From Streptomyces bungoensis (GTDB lineage Bacteria > Actinomycetota > Actinomycetes > Streptomycetales > Streptomycetaceae), in assembly GCF_001514215.1 (NCBI RefSeq), contig NZ_KQ948852.1, forward strand, positions 492,456 through 556,455: a stretch of DNA of 64,000 nucleotides, read 5' to 3'. This document shows positions 43,733-52,701 of this stretch, piece by piece. The position numbers and the translations under genes were made by a program. The notes under the pieces were generated by a model that saw nothing but the letters and a program-made list of their open reading frames with translations, had not been told where the DNA came from and ran no database searches. Numbering within the stretch: position 1 is the first letter of the stretch; each line of letters opens with the position of its first letter.

Positions 43733-45691
43733 ATGAGAAAACGCGTCACCCGACAAGTCCTGACCACCGTACGCGGGCACCGGGGGATCATCTGTGCGAC
43801 CGCCTCGGCGGCGCTCGTCGTGCCGTTCCTGGTCGACCGTTCCGGTGACACCGCCGTGCCGGCCGACCGGCTCCTGCAGGAGGAGTACCGGGCCGCGGCG
43901 GAGGAGTTCCACGTGCCCAGGAGCGTGCTCATGGGCGTGTCCTACCTGCAGTCCCGGTGGGACTCGCACCCGGGCGTGCCGAGCGTCGTCGGCGGCTACG
44001 GGCCGATGCACCTGGTGGACACGCGCGAGGCACCGCAGCCCCGCCACGGGCAGGCCCGGCCGCGCGCCACGACGGCGGGACCGCCCGCCGCCCGCCCGGG
44101 AAAGTCCCCGGACAGCGGCACCGGGCAGCCCGCCGACCTGCGCCGGGCCGCCCGGCTGCTCGAGCTCCCGGACCGCCAGCTGCGCAGCGACGACGCCGCC
44201 AACGTGCGCGGGGGCGCGGCCCTCCTCGCCGCGACGCAAGCCGAGCTGGGCAAGCCGCTCAGCGCCGACCCGGCGGACTGGTGGGACGCCGTGGCGCGCT
44301 TCCCCGGCTCGAACGACGCCGTGTCGGCGGCGGCCTACGCGAACGACGTCTACGACGTGATCCGCCGCGGCGCGCGGCGCACCACCGACGAGGGACAGGA
44401 AGTCGTCCTCGCCGCGACTCCCGGCGTCCGCCCGCACCGGGCCGTGCCCCAGGGCGCGCAGCGGCCGAAGAACGTGGAGTGCCCGCCCGAGCTGTCCTGC
44501 TCCTGGCTCGGTGCGCCCTACGTCGAGATGGACGGTGGCGGGTACGGCAACCACGACCTGGCCGACCGGCCCAAGGACCAGCGGATCGACTACATCGTCA
44601 TCCACGACACCGAGGCCCCGCTGTCCTCGATGTTCATGACCGTCCAGGACCCCGAAGAGGCGTCGTGGCACTACTCCGTCCGCTCCAGCGACGGCCACGT
44701 CACCCAGCACGTCCCGATCAAGGACGCGAGCTGGCACTCCGGGAACCAGTTCGTCAACGCCCACTCGATCGGCATCGAGCACGAGGGATTCCTGCGGCAG
44801 CCCGACGCCTGGTACACGGAGCAGATGTACCGGTCCTCGGCGCGCCTGGTGAAGTACCTCGCGAAGAAGTACAAGGTCCCGCTCGACCGGCAGCACGTCT
44901 TCGGCCACGACAACGTGCCGTCCCCGACCGAGGACACCATCCCGGACATGCACGACGACCCCGGCCCCTTCTGGGACTGGCGGCACTACTACGACCTGCT
45001 CGGCGCACCGCTGCGGGAGACGGCCGGGCCGGACAGCGACGCGGTGATGATCCTGCCGGACTACGTCCACTACAAGCCGGAGTTCACGGGGTGCGTCAAG
45101 GGCGGGGTGCGGTGCGCGCCGCACGGCTCCAGCGCCGTGCGCCTGCGCACCCGGCCGGACGACGGCGCCCCGCTCATCCAGGACCCGGGCCGGCGCCCGG
45201 ACGGGGACGACTCCACGGAGGACGTCGACGACCTGGGGTCGCGGGTGTCGGCGGGCCAGACCTTCGCGGTCGCCGAGCGCCGGGGCGACTGGACGGCCAT
45301 CTGGTTCCAGGGCCACAAGGGCTGGTTCAGGAACCCGAAGGACCACCCGGTGGCCGTCGGGGCGCGCGCCAGCGTGGTGACCCCGAAGCAGGGCGTGGAC
45401 GAGATCCCGGTGTTCGGCCGCCCCCTCCCGGAGAAGGAGGCCTACCCGGAGGGGGTGGCCCCGGAGACCGAGTCGCCGCTGCCGTACACCCTCCACGCGG
45501 GCCAGGAGTACGTGACCGGGGCCCGCGCGTACGGCACCTACGTCGACCGGTCGACGTTCGCCCAGTCGCCGGCGCCGGTGGTGCACGGCCGGGAGCCGTA
45601 CTACGAAATCCAGTTCGACCACCGGCTCGCCTTCGTCAGGGCGAGCGACGTGGACGTCAGGACGGTGGACGCGCCGATGCCGAAGCGGTGA
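43733..45691 (+). CDS. Secreted N-acetylmuramoyl-L-alanine amidase with N-terminal lysozyme-like region
   Basis: This 652-residue protein has an N-terminal signal/anchor (GIICATASAALVVPFLV), a region resembling a lytic-transglycosylase fold (about 50-215; EEFHVPRSVLMGVSYLQSRW), an Amidase_2 domain (about 280-430; DYIVIHDTEAP, SWHYSVRSSDGHVTQHVP, NAHSIGIEHEGF, FGHDNVPSPTEDTIPDMHDDPG in part) with zinc-ligand histidines, and a C-terminal SH3-like stretch (RRGDWTAIWFQGHKGWFRNP). It should cut peptidoglycan stem peptides. GGGAG precedes ATG 43733. The 204-nt upstream gap has a GGGTGA-N12-TCACCC repeat (43645-43668); no c-di-AMP riboswitch was recognised. Confidence 0.88.
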   Translation: MRKRVTRQVLTTVRGHRGIICATASAALVVPFLVDRSGDTAVPADRLLQEEYRAAAEEFHVPRSVLMGVSYLQSRWDSHPGVPSVVGGYGPMHLVDTREAPQPRHGQARPRATTAGPPAARPGKSPDSGTGQPADLRRAARLLELPDRQLRSDDAANVRGGAALLAATQAELGKPLSADPADWWDAVARFPGSNDAVSAAAYANDVYDVIRRGARRTTDEGQEVVLAATPGVRPHRAVPQGAQRPKNVECPPELSCSWLGAPYVEMDGGGYGNHDLADRPKDQRIDYIVIHDTEAPLSSMFMTVQDPEEASWHYSVRSSDGHVTQHVPIKDASWHSGNQFVNAHSIGIEHEGFLRQPDAWYTEQMYRSSARLVKYLAKKYKVPLDRQHVFGHDNVPSPTEDTIPDMHDDPGPFWDWRHYYDLLGAPLRETAGPDSDAVMILPDYVHYKPEFTGCVKGGVRCAPHGSSAVRLRTRPDDGAPLIQDPGRRPDGDDSTEDVDDLGSRVSAGQTFAVAERRGDWTAIWFQGHKGWFRNPKDHPVAVGARASVVTPKQGVDEIPVFGRPLPEKEAYPEGVAPETESPLPYTLHAGQEYVTGARAYGTYVDRSTFAQSPAPVVHGREPYYEIQFDHRLAFVRASDVDVRTVDAPMPKR

Positions 45692-45733
45692 GACTGGACC
45701 GTCCGACGCTCCGGCTCCCCAGGACGGTGACCC

Positions 45734-46093
45734 ATGGAAGTGGAAGTACCCCGCGTCGAACTCACCCCGCGCGCCGCCGAGCTGGTGCGCCGGCTGCGCG
45801 CCGAGCACGGGCCCCTGATGTTCCACCAGTCGGGCGGCTGCTGCGACGGCAGCGCGCCCATGTGCTACCCGGACGGCGAGTTCCGCACCGGCGGCTCGGA
45901 CGTGCTGCTGGCGGAGCTGGCCGTCGAGGGCGTCGAGGAGCCCGTGACCTTCTGGATGTCGCGCAGCCAGTACGAGGCGTGGAGCCACACCCGGCTGATC
46001 GTGGACGTCGTACCAGGCCGCGGGAGCGGTTTCTCGCTGGAGGCACCCGAGGGGGTCCGTTTTCTCACCCGTTCTCGCGTACTCGACGGCTAG
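45734..46093 (+). CDS. DUF779 protein
   Basis: This 119-residue protein carries the DUF779 hallmarks LMFHQSGGCCDGSAPMCYPDGEF (in parts) and VTFWMSRSQYEAW, with three conserved cysteines that could bind metal. In many bacteria DUF779 sits next to an acetaldehyde dehydrogenase; here the neighbours are an amidase and a glycosidase, and the nearest aldehyde dehydrogenase is 8.7 kb away. Function unknown. Confidence 0.85.
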   Translation: MEVEVPRVELTPRAAELVRRLRAEHGPLMFHQSGGCCDGSAPMCYPDGEFRTGGSDVLLAELAVEGVEEPVTFWMSRSQYEAWSHTRLIVDVVPGRGSGFSLEAPEGVRFLTRSRVLDG

Positions 46094-46168
46094 ACGCCCC
46101 GCGGACCCCCGTCGTCTGCTGCACTTCCCTTGGCCGAAGGGAAAGTTGACGACACATCGGGAGGCGCG

Positions 46169-47404
46169 GTGGCGCTCCAGCGGCGGGGGCAGGCGGCGGT
46201 CAGATCGGTTCTCACGGTTCTCACGGCGTTCGGTGTACTGGCCGGTGCGGCCCTGGCGGAGGCGGCACCGGCCGGTGCCGTTCAGCGGGGCAGACGGATC
46301 GCGCCGGGGGTCACCTACCGGCAGTTCGACATCGACGCGGCGGCGGGCGAGGCACACGCCCACCTGCTCACCGTCGACCTGGCCGATCCGCACGTGCGGG
46401 TGGACCTGCTGTACCCGGGGACGGTCGCGGCCCGCGCCACCGTGTCCCGGATGGCCGGCTCGGCGGGCGCGGTCGCCGGCGTGAACGGCGACTTCTTCCA
46501 CATCAGCGAGACCCAGCACCCGGGCGTCGAGGCGACGGGCGCGCCGGTGGGGCCGGCGATCGCGGACGGGCGGGTGCTCAAGGCGGCGGTGCCCGACGGC
46601 CAGCGGTTCGGGCCCGCGCTGCCTCCCGGCGCCGGCACGCGGGACGTGCTCGGCGTGGGCACCGACCACCGGGCCCGCCTGGACCGCCTCGGCCTCACCG
46701 GCTCCGTGACCACACCCGAGGGGCGGATCCCGCTGAAGGGGCTGAACCAGTACGCGCTGCCGGAGGACTCCGTCGGCGCCTTCACCGCGCGGTGGGGCAG
46801 CGCCTCCCGCAGGCGCGCCGTCTGCGGCACGGACACCCGGCGGTCGGCTCCGTGCAGCACGGACACCTACGAGGTGACGGTGCGCGACGGCCGGGTGGTG
46901 GCCGTCTCCCGCACGCCGGGCAGCGGCTCGATCCCGGCGGACGGCACCGTGCTGGTGGGCCGCGAGGAGGGCGCCCGGCGCCTGCGGAAGCTGTCGGTCG
47001 GCGACAGGGTGCGCGTCACGCACGGCCTGGTGGCGGCCGCCACCCGGGTCCCCTACCGCTTCGCCGTCGGCGGCTTCCCGGTGCTGCGCGACGGCAGGCC
47101 GCTGCCCGGGCTCGACGACTCGGCCTCGGCCGTGCGCACGGTGGTCGGGTTCACCGGCGGCGGCCTGCGGATGCTGCTGCTCGTCCTGGACGGAGCCTCC
47201 GACTACCGCACCGGCCTGACCGTCGCCGAGGAGGCGGCCACCCTGCGGGGCCTGGGCGCCTCCGACGCGTTCAACCTGGACGGCGGGGGCTCCAGCGACC
47301 TGGTCACCCGCGACGCGGGCACGGGCGGGGTGAAGGTCCGCAACCATCCGAGCGGCGGCATCGAGCGCCCCGTCGCGAACGGCATCGGCGTCTTCTCCCA
47401 CTGA
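46169..47404 (+). CDS. Secreted phosphodiester glycosidase family protein (NAGPA domain)
   Basis: This 411-residue protein starts at GTG 46169 after GGGAGG, with a signal peptide (SVLTVLTAFGVLAGAALAEAAPAGA). The phosphodiester-glycosidase (DUF2233/NAGPA) domain shows RATVSRMAGSAGAVAGVNGDFFHI, VGGFPVLRDGRPLPG and SDAFNLDGGGSSDLV. Bacterial members remove or process sugar-phosphate modifications on exopolymers; the substrate here is unknown. A start further upstream (TTG 46130) would spoil the signal peptide and lacks a ribosome-binding site. Confidence 0.85.
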   Translation: MALQRRGQAAVRSVLTVLTAFGVLAGAALAEAAPAGAVQRGRRIAPGVTYRQFDIDAAAGEAHAHLLTVDLADPHVRVDLLYPGTVAARATVSRMAGSAGAVAGVNGDFFHISETQHPGVEATGAPVGPAIADGRVLKAAVPDGQRFGPALPPGAGTRDVLGVGTDHRARLDRLGLTGSVTTPEGRIPLKGLNQYALPEDSVGAFTARWGSASRRRAVCGTDTRRSAPCSTDTYEVTVRDGRVVAVSRTPGSGSIPADGTVLVGREEGARRLRKLSVGDRVRVTHGLVAAATRVPYRFAVGGFPVLRDGRPLPGLDDSASAVRTVVGFTGGGLRMLLLVLDGASDYRTGLTVAEEAATLRGLGASDAFNLDGGGSSDLVTRDAGTGGVKVRNHPSGGIERPVANGIGVFSH

Positions 47405-47425
47405 CCTGCGGTTCAGGGCCGCAGG
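47405..47425. terminator. Hairpin between glycosidase and small membrane gene
   Basis: CCTGCGG (47405-47411) pairs with CCGCAGG (47419-47425) over a 7-nt loop. It begins right after the glycosidase stop and extends into the last codons of the convergent small gene. Confidence 0.55.
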
Positions 47426-47607
47426 CTGCTCACCAGGCCGGCGGTGGCGGTGAGCCCGCTGTGGAGGGTGGGCGCCATGCTGGTGCCGGCCAGGTAGAAG
47501 CCGAGCAGCAGGCAGACCAGGGCATGGGAGATCTTCAGCGCGCCGTTGCGGATGAAGACCACGGCCAGGATCGACAGCAGCAGCACCACAGAGATGGAAA
47601 TGGCCAT
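47413..47607 (-). CDS. Small two-helix membrane protein
   Basis: This 64-residue protein (MAISISVVLLLSILAVVFIRNG, then ISHALVCLLLGFYLAGTSMAP) has two membrane helices and a short polar end (HSGLTATAGLVSSLRP). GGAGG lies 6-7 nt before ATG 47607. Similar small proteins are common in Streptomyces and have no known function. Confidence 0.75.
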   Translation of the reverse strand: MAISISVVLLLSILAVVFIRNGALKISHALVCLLLGFYLAGTSMAPTLHSGLTATAGLVSSLRP

Positions 47608-47732
47608 CCGGAACCTCCTCCGCCACGCCCCGTATGCGGCGTTCGGTCGCAAGTGTGGCGTAGCGGAGGGTTGGTCCGGGCGGCTGACGTGTCCTCCGAT
47701 CGTGTGGTTGTGACCGGACGGGTGTGCGCCGG

Positions 47733-48815
47733 TCAGGGCGCCTGGAGATCGACCAGGCCGGCCAGTGTCGTGCGGTGCGCCCCCGCCGTGCCGTAGGCGA
47801 TCGAGTCGGCCTTGGCCCGCTTGAGGTACAGGTGGACCGGGTGCTCCCAGGTCATGCCGATCCCGGCGTGCAGCTGCAGTGCCTCCTCGGCCGCGTGGAC
47901 GGCGACGGGCGCCGCGTACGCCTGGGCGACGGCGACCAGGACGTCGGTGTCCTCCCCGGTGGCCAGCGCGTCGGCGGCCGCGCGGGCGGCGGCCCGGAGG
48001 TTCACCACCTCCAGCCAGAGCTGGGCGAGCCGGTGCTTGAGGGCCTGGAAGCCGCCGACCGGGCGGTTGAACTGCTTGCGTTCCTTGAGGTACCGCACGG
48101 TGTCGGTCAACGACTTCTCCGCGACGCCGAGTTGCTCGGCGGCGAGCAGCCCGGCGGCGGCGCGCAGGGCCCGCCGTACGGCCTGCTCGGCGTCGCCGAC
48201 GCGGCGGCCGGGCGCGCCGTCGAGGGTGACGGTGGCGAGCGGGCGGGTCAGGTCAAGGGAGGTCTGCGGGGTGACGGTCACCGCGTCGGCGGCCACGGCG
48301 TACAGGCCGCCGTCGTCGGCCGGGACGAGCAGGACGTCGGCCGCGGCCGCGTCGGCGATGCCGGTCAGCTCGCCGTGCAGGGTGCCGTCGGCGGCGCGCA
48401 CGGTCCGCAGCGGGGCGCCCGGTGCCGTGTGCAGCCCGACCGCGAGCGCGCCGATGGTGCGGCCGGAGGCCAGCCGGCCCAGCAGCTCCTCGTCGCCCGA
48501 GGCCAGCAGGGCCTCGGTGGCCACGACGGCACTGGTGAGGTAGGGCACGGGCGCGACCGCCCGCCCCAGCTCCTCCAGCACGACGGCGGCCTCCCGGTGC
48601 GTGGCGCCCTGGCCGCCCTGCGCCTCGGGCACCAGCAGCCCGGCGAGGCCCATGCCGTCGGCGAGCAGCTTCCACAGGGCGAGGTCGTGCGGGGCGTCGG
48701 ACTCGGTGCGGGCGATGACGCCGGCCGCGTCGCAGTGGTCCGTGAGCAGGTCGCGGACGGCGGCGCGCAGCGCCTCTTCCTCCTCGGAGTGCAGGAGATC
48801 CGGCTGGGTGCTCAT
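47733..48815 (-). CDS. Acyl-CoA dehydrogenase, small partner
   Basis: This 360-residue acyl-CoA-dehydrogenase-fold protein (EEEEALRAAVRDLLTDHC, VLEELGRAVAPVPYLTSAVVA, LKERKQFNRPVGGFQALKHRLAQL, AVHAAEEALQLHAGIGMTWEHP) lacks the C-terminal EGGTSEV-type segment and obvious catalytic glutamate of its neighbour. Such paired genes form heteromeric dehydrogenases in actinobacteria, acting for example on sterol or branched acyl-CoAs. Its ATG overlaps the stop of the larger partner (ATGA at 48812), so the proteins are probably made together. Confidence 0.88.
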   Translation of the reverse strand: MSTQPDLLHSEEEEALRAAVRDLLTDHCDAAGVIARTESDAPHDLALWKLLADGMGLAGLLVPEAQGGQGATHREAAVVLEELGRAVAPVPYLTSAVVATEALLASGDEELLGRLASGRTIGALAVGLHTAPGAPLRTVRAADGTLHGELTGIADAAAADVLLVPADDGGLYAVAADAVTVTPQTSLDLTRPLATVTLDGAPGRRVGDAEQAVRRALRAAAGLLAAEQLGVAEKSLTDTVRYLKERKQFNRPVGGFQALKHRLAQLWLEVVNLRAAARAAADALATGEDTDVLVAVAQAYAAPVAVHAAEEALQLHAGIGMTWEHPVHLYLKRAKADSIAYGTAGAHRTTLAGLVDLQAP

Positions 48816-49993
48816 CGGGCGAGGTCCTTCCAGGCGACGTCCTTGTCGGTGCGCGGCTCGGCGGGCAGGCCGAGGACGCGTTCGGCGACGATGTTCAGCA
48901 GGACCTCGCTGGTCCCGCCCTCGATGCTGTTGCCCTTGGAGCGCAGGTAGCGGTAGCCGGCGTCGCGGCCGGTGAAGTCGACCAGTTCGGGGCGGCGCAT
49001 GGTCCAGTCGTCGTACAGCAGGCCCTCCTCGCCGCGCAGCTCCACCTCCAGGCCGCTGATCTCCTGGTTGAGGCGGGCGAAGGCGAGCTTCATGCCGGCG
49101 CCCTCGGGGCCGGGCTGGCCGGCGGCGAGCTGCTGGCGCAGGCGCTCGGCGGTGAGGCGGGCGACCTCGGACTCCACCCACAGCTTCAGCAGCCGCTGGT
49201 GCAGGTCGTGGGTGCGCAGGTCCGGGCGCTCGCGCCAGGTCCTCGACACCGGGCCGATCATGCCGCCCTCGCGGGGCAGCCGCATGCCGCCGATGGCGAC
49301 GCGCTCGTTGTTCAGCGTGGTCTGCGCGACCCGCCAGCCGTCGCCGACCTCGCCGAGGCGGCGGGAGTCGGGGATCGCCACGCCGGTGAGGAAGACCTCG
49401 TTGAACTCGGCCTCACCCGTGATCTGGCGCAGCGGCCGCACCTCGACCCCGGGGTCGGTCATGTCGCACAGGAAGTAGGTGATGCCCTGGTGCTTGGGCA
49501 CGTCCGGGTCGGTGCGGGCGATGAGGATGGCCCAGCGGGCCAGGTGGGCACTGGACGTCCACACCTTCTGCCCGTTCACCACCCACGTGTCGCCGTCGCG
49601 GACGGCCCGGGTGGCGAGGGCGGCCAGGTCGGAGCCGGCGCCGGGCTCGCTGAAGAGCTGGCACCAGACCTCCTCGCCGGTCCACAGGGGGCGCAGGAAG
49701 CGCCGCTTCTGCTCCTCGGTGCCGTACTTCAGGATCGTCGGCGCGGCCATGCCGAGGCCGATGCCGATGCGCCGGGGGTCGTTGTCCGGGGCGCCCGCGG
49801 CCTCCAGCTCGGCGTCCACGACGGCCTGAAGCGCGCGCGGGGCACCGAGCCCGCCGAGGCCCTCCGGGTAGTGCACCCAGGCCAGGCCGGCGTCGAAGCG
49901 GGCCCGCAGGAAGTCCAGGCGGCCGGTCTCGGCGGGCGGATGGGCGGCCAGCAGTTCCCGGGTACGGCTGCGCAGCTCCTCGGCGCCGGTCAT
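48812..49993 (-). CDS. Acyl-CoA dehydrogenase, large partner
   Basis: This 393-residue protein shows CQLFSEPGAGSDLAALATRA and WVVNGQKVWTSSAHLARWA (FAD and substrate loops) and ends with YRYLRSKGNSIEGGTSEVLLN, the region carrying the catalytic acid or flavin contact. It should oxidise an acyl-CoA with transfer to electron-transfer flavoprotein. It overlaps the quinone-oxidoreductase-like gene (ATGA at 49990) upstream and the smaller dehydrogenase downstream. Confidence 0.92.
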   Translation of the reverse strand: MTGAEELRSRTRELLAAHPPAETGRLDFLRARFDAGLAWVHYPEGLGGLGAPRALQAVVDAELEAAGAPDNDPRRIGIGLGMAAPTILKYGTEEQKRRFLRPLWTGEEVWCQLFSEPGAGSDLAALATRAVRDGDTWVVNGQKVWTSSAHLARWAILIARTDPDVPKHQGITYFLCDMTDPGVEVRPLRQITGEAEFNEVFLTGVAIPDSRRLGEVGDGWRVAQTTLNNERVAIGGMRLPREGGMIGPVSRTWRERPDLRTHDLHQRLLKLWVESEVARLTAERLRQQLAAGQPGPEGAGMKLAFARLNQEISGLEVELRGEEGLLYDDWTMRRPELVDFTGRDAGYRYLRSKGNSIEGGTSEVLLNIVAERVLGLPAEPRTDKDVAWKDLAR

Positions 49994-50961
49994 GCGGCGG
50001 CTCCCTTCTCCAGGACGACGGCCACCCGGCCGGTGGTGACGCCGTCGGCGACCCGCTGCACGGCCGCGGCGGCGCCGTCGAGCGGCACCCGCTCGCTGAC
50101 CAGCGGCCTGATCGCGCCGCGCGCGGCCAGTTCGGTGAGCTGCTCGTGGCAGTGCAGGACCAGCTTCGGGTTCTTGGTGTTGTACAGGCCCCAATGGAGG
50201 CCGAGGATCGAGTAGTTCTTCACCAGCGCGTGGTTGAGCGCGGGGCTGGGAATGGTGCCGCTGGCGAAGCCGACGACCACGATGCGGCCCTCGAAGGCGA
50301 CCAGCTTGGCGGACTGGGCGTAGGCGGCGCCGCCGACGGGGTCGTAGATCACGTCGGCGCCCCGGCCGCCGGTGGCCTCCTTCACGGCGGCGACGACGTC
50401 CTCGGCGCGCCGGTCGACGACCACGTCGCAGCCCAGTTCGCGCGCGACGGCCGCCTTCTCGGGGCCGCCCACCACGCCGATGACCGTGGCCCCGGCCGCC
50501 TTGCCGAGCTGCACGGCCGCGCTGCCGACGCCGCCGGCCGCGGCGTGCACGAGCAGCGTCTCGCCGGCCTCCAGGTGCGCCCGCCGGTGCAGGCCGAACC
50601 AGCCGGTCTGGTAGCCGATGTGCAGCGCGGCGGCCTCCGCGTCGTCCAGCGACTCGGGCGCGGGCAGCAGCGCGCGGGCGTCGGCGACGGCGTACTCGGC
50701 GAAACCGCCGTACGGCAGGACGGGGGTGGCGATGACCCGGCGGCCGTCCTCGGTCTCTGCGCAGATCTCCACCCCGGGGGTGAAGGGCAGCGGCGGCCGC
50801 ACCTGGTACTGGCCCCGGCACAGCAGGGCGTCGGGGAAGTTGATGTTGGCGGCACGCACCCGCAGCAGCACCTGGCCGTCGCCGGGAGTGGGCCGCTCCA
50901 CCTCCGCCAGGCGCATCACCTCGCCCGGCTCGCCGTTCTCGTGCACTTGCCATGCCTGCAT
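49990..50961 (-). CDS. NADPH:quinone oxidoreductase family protein (MDR)
   Basis: This 323-residue medium-chain reductase lacks the structural zinc loop. It has INFPDALLCRGQYQVRPPLPFTPGVEI, HAAAGGVGSAAVQLGKAAGATVIG (NADPH site) and VVGFASGTIPSPALNHALVKNYSI. The substrate may be a quinone or an enoyl-CoA-like compound; its operon with two acyl-CoA dehydrogenases favours acyl-CoA metabolism. GGAGG is 6 nt before ATG 50961. It is the first gene of the operon; TAGTAT and an AAGCG-GT-CGCTT palindrome lie upstream. Confidence 0.88.
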   Translation of the reverse strand: MQAWQVHENGEPGEVMRLAEVERPTPGDGQVLLRVRAANINFPDALLCRGQYQVRPPLPFTPGVEICAETEDGRRVIATPVLPYGGFAEYAVADARALLPAPESLDDAEAAALHIGYQTGWFGLHRRAHLEAGETLLVHAAAGGVGSAAVQLGKAAGATVIGVVGGPEKAAVARELGCDVVVDRRAEDVVAAVKEATGGRGADVIYDPVGGAAYAQSAKLVAFEGRIVVVGFASGTIPSPALNHALVKNYSILGLHWGLYNTKNPKLVLHCHEQLTELAARGAIRPLVSERVPLDGAAAAVQRVADGVTTGRVAVVLEKGAAA

Positions 50962-51005
50962 GCGGGGCCTCCACGGGGACTGCTTCGTCTGACCGGTCCG
51001 ACGGC

Positions 51006-51022
51006 ATACTAAGCGGTCGCTT
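51006..51022 (-). promoter_or_regulatory. -10 and palindrome for the acyl-CoA dehydrogenase operon
   Basis: TAGTAT (51011-51006) is a good -10 with a leader of about 40 nt. Immediately upstream is AAGCGGTCGCTT (51011-51022), a short palindrome in the spacer. Palindromes of this AAGC/GCTT type are common before acyl-CoA metabolic operons controlled by TetR-family factors; the factor here is unknown. Confidence 0.5.
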
Positions 51023-51047
51023 GCCGATCGGGGAACAGTCGCGTGCG

Positions 51048-51665
51048 TCACGGCCGCCGGGGCCGGGCCCGTACGTGCATCCGCTCCCCCTGCGGACCGA
51101 ACAGGCTCAGGAACTCGACCGGCCCCTCCCCCGTCGACCCGAACCAGTGCGGCACCCGCGTGTCGAACTCCGCCGCCTCCCCCGGCGACAGCACCACGTC
51201 GTGCTCGCCGAGCACCAGCCGCAGCCGCCCCGAGAGCACGTACAGCCACTCGTAGCCCTCGTGGCTGCGCTGGTCCGGCTCCTGCCGGCGCTGCGGTTCG
51301 AGGATCTTGAAGGCCTGCAGACCCCCGGGCTGCCGGGTCAGCGGCCAGAAGACGCGGCCGTGCCGTTCGACGGGCTTGGCCCGCACCACGGGGTCGCCGA
51401 CCGGTGGGGCGCCGACCAGTTCGTCCAGCGCCACCTGGTGGGCCCGGGCGATGGGCAGCAGCAGTTCCAGGCTGGGCCGGCGCAGGCCGGACTCCAGACG
51501 GGACAGGGTGCTGACGGAGATGCCGGTGGCCTCGGACAGCGCGGCCAGGGTCACCTCGCGCTCCTTGCGGATCCGCCGCAGTCTCGGGCCGACGCCCGCC
51601 AGAACGCCGTCGGTGCCGTCGTCGCCCTCGCCGCTGTTCCCGCTCTCGATGCGTTCGCCGTTCAT
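51048..51665 (-). CDS. XRE-cupin transcriptional regulator
   Basis: This 205-residue protein has an N-terminal helix-turn-helix (about 26-80; RLRRIRKEREVTLAALSEATGISVSTLSRLESG in parts) and a C-terminal cupin (about 110-195; SHEGYEWLYVLSGRLRLVLG and DTRVPHWFGSTGEGPVEFLSLFG) that would bind a small ligand. It is divergent from a FAD oxidoreductase with 77 nt between starts and may control it. The promoter TTGACA-N17-TGCAAT places transcription start at the A of ATG 51665, so the mRNA looks leaderless. Confidence 0.9.
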   Translation of the reverse strand: MNGERIESGNSGEGDDGTDGVLAGVGPRLRRIRKEREVTLAALSEATGISVSTLSRLESGLRRPSLELLLPIARAHQVALDELVGAPPVGDPVVRAKPVERHGRVFWPLTRQPGGLQAFKILEPQRRQEPDQRSHEGYEWLYVLSGRLRLVLGEHDVVLSPGEAAEFDTRVPHWFGSTGEGPVEFLSLFGPQGERMHVRARPRRP

Positions 51666-51671
51666 GACCAC

Positions 51672-51700
51672 ATTGCAGAATCGGCAAAGAGGTTTGTCAA
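51672..51700 (-). promoter_or_regulatory. Consensus housekeeping promoter, leaderless, for the XRE-cupin gene
   Basis: TTGACA (51700-51695), a 17-nt spacer and TGCAAT (51677-51672) form a near-consensus sigma-70-type promoter. The start point, 7 nt on, coincides with the ATG at 51665. Confidence 0.75.
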
Positions 51701-51742
51701 TGCGGCAGTCTCCGCGCGACCGTCGGCGGCGGAGGTGGTCAC

Positions 51743-52672
51743 ATGACCGAGGGGTACGAGGTCGTCGTGGTGGGCGGCGGAGCGGCCGGGCTGTCGGCCG
51801 CGCTGGTGCTGGGCCGGGCCCGGCGGCGCACGCTGGTCGTCGACGCGGGCGAGCCGCGCAACGCGCCGTCCGCACACATGCAGGGCTATCTGTCCCGGGA
51901 CGGGATGTCGCCGGCTCAGTTCCTGGCGACCGGACGTGAGGAGATCGCCCGGTACGGGGTGGAGCTGGTCCGGGACCGGGTGGTGGACGCGACGCGGGAC
52001 GGGGACTTCACCGTGACCCTGGCGAGCGGCGGACGTGTCCGGGCCCGGCACCTGGTCGTCGCGACCGGGCTCCAGGACGAGCTCCCGCCGGTCCCCGGTG
52101 TAGCCGAGCGGTTCGGCCGGGACGTGGTCCACTGCCCGTACTGCCACGGCTGGGAGGTCCGCGACCGGGCGACCGGCGTGCTCGCGAGCAGCGTGCTGAG
52201 CGTGCACCAGGCGCTCATGGTCACCCAGTGGTCCCAGGACGTGCGGCTCTTCCTGCACCAGGTGCCGGAGGCGGACCTGACGGACGTCGACCGGCGCAGG
52301 CTGGCCACCGCCGGAGTCGACGTCGTGCCCGGCGAGGTGGCCGAGGTGCTGGCCGACGGGGACCGGCTCACCGGCGTCCGGCTCACCGAGGGGGCCGTCC
52401 ACGAGCGCGAGGTGCTCTACGTCGCCCCGCGCGCCGTCCCGCGGGGCGACCTGCTCGTGCGGCTGGGCGCGCAGATGCGGGAGACGCCGTTCGGGAGCTA
52501 CCCGGTGATCGACGAGCGGGGCCTGACGAGCGTGCCCGGGCTGTGGGCGGCGGGCAACGCGAGCGGCTTCGCCGAGCAGGTGGTGAACGCGGCCAGCCGC
52601 GGTTACCGGTCCGGGGCGGCGATCAACGGGGAACTGCTCTTCGCCGATCTCGACGCCGGTGCGCAGGTGTAG
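51743..52672 (+). CDS. NAD(P)/FAD-dependent oxidoreductase, thioredoxin-reductase-like
   Basis: This 309-residue flavoprotein has the FAD motif VVVVGGGAAGLSAALVLGRA, a redox-type CPYCHGW (CxxC), and FAD-closing GLWAAGNASGFAEQVVNAASRGYRSG. The NADPH-site GxGxxA of TrxR is replaced by TGVLASSVLSVHQALM, so pyridine nucleotide binding may differ. GGAGG precedes ATG 51743. The substrate is unknown. It is divergent from the XRE-cupin regulator. Confidence 0.88.
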   Translation: MTEGYEVVVVGGGAAGLSAALVLGRARRRTLVVDAGEPRNAPSAHMQGYLSRDGMSPAQFLATGREEIARYGVELVRDRVVDATRDGDFTVTLASGGRVRARHLVVATGLQDELPPVPGVAERFGRDVVHCPYCHGWEVRDRATGVLASSVLSVHQALMVTQWSQDVRLFLHQVPEADLTDVDRRRLATAGVDVVPGEVAEVLADGDRLTGVRLTEGAVHEREVLYVAPRAVPRGDLLVRLGAQMRETPFGSYPVIDERGLTSVPGLWAAGNASGFAEQVVNAASRGYRSGAAINGELLFADLDAGAQV

Positions 52673-52701
52673 ACCCCGCTCCCGCGGTGCACCATGACTG
52701 C

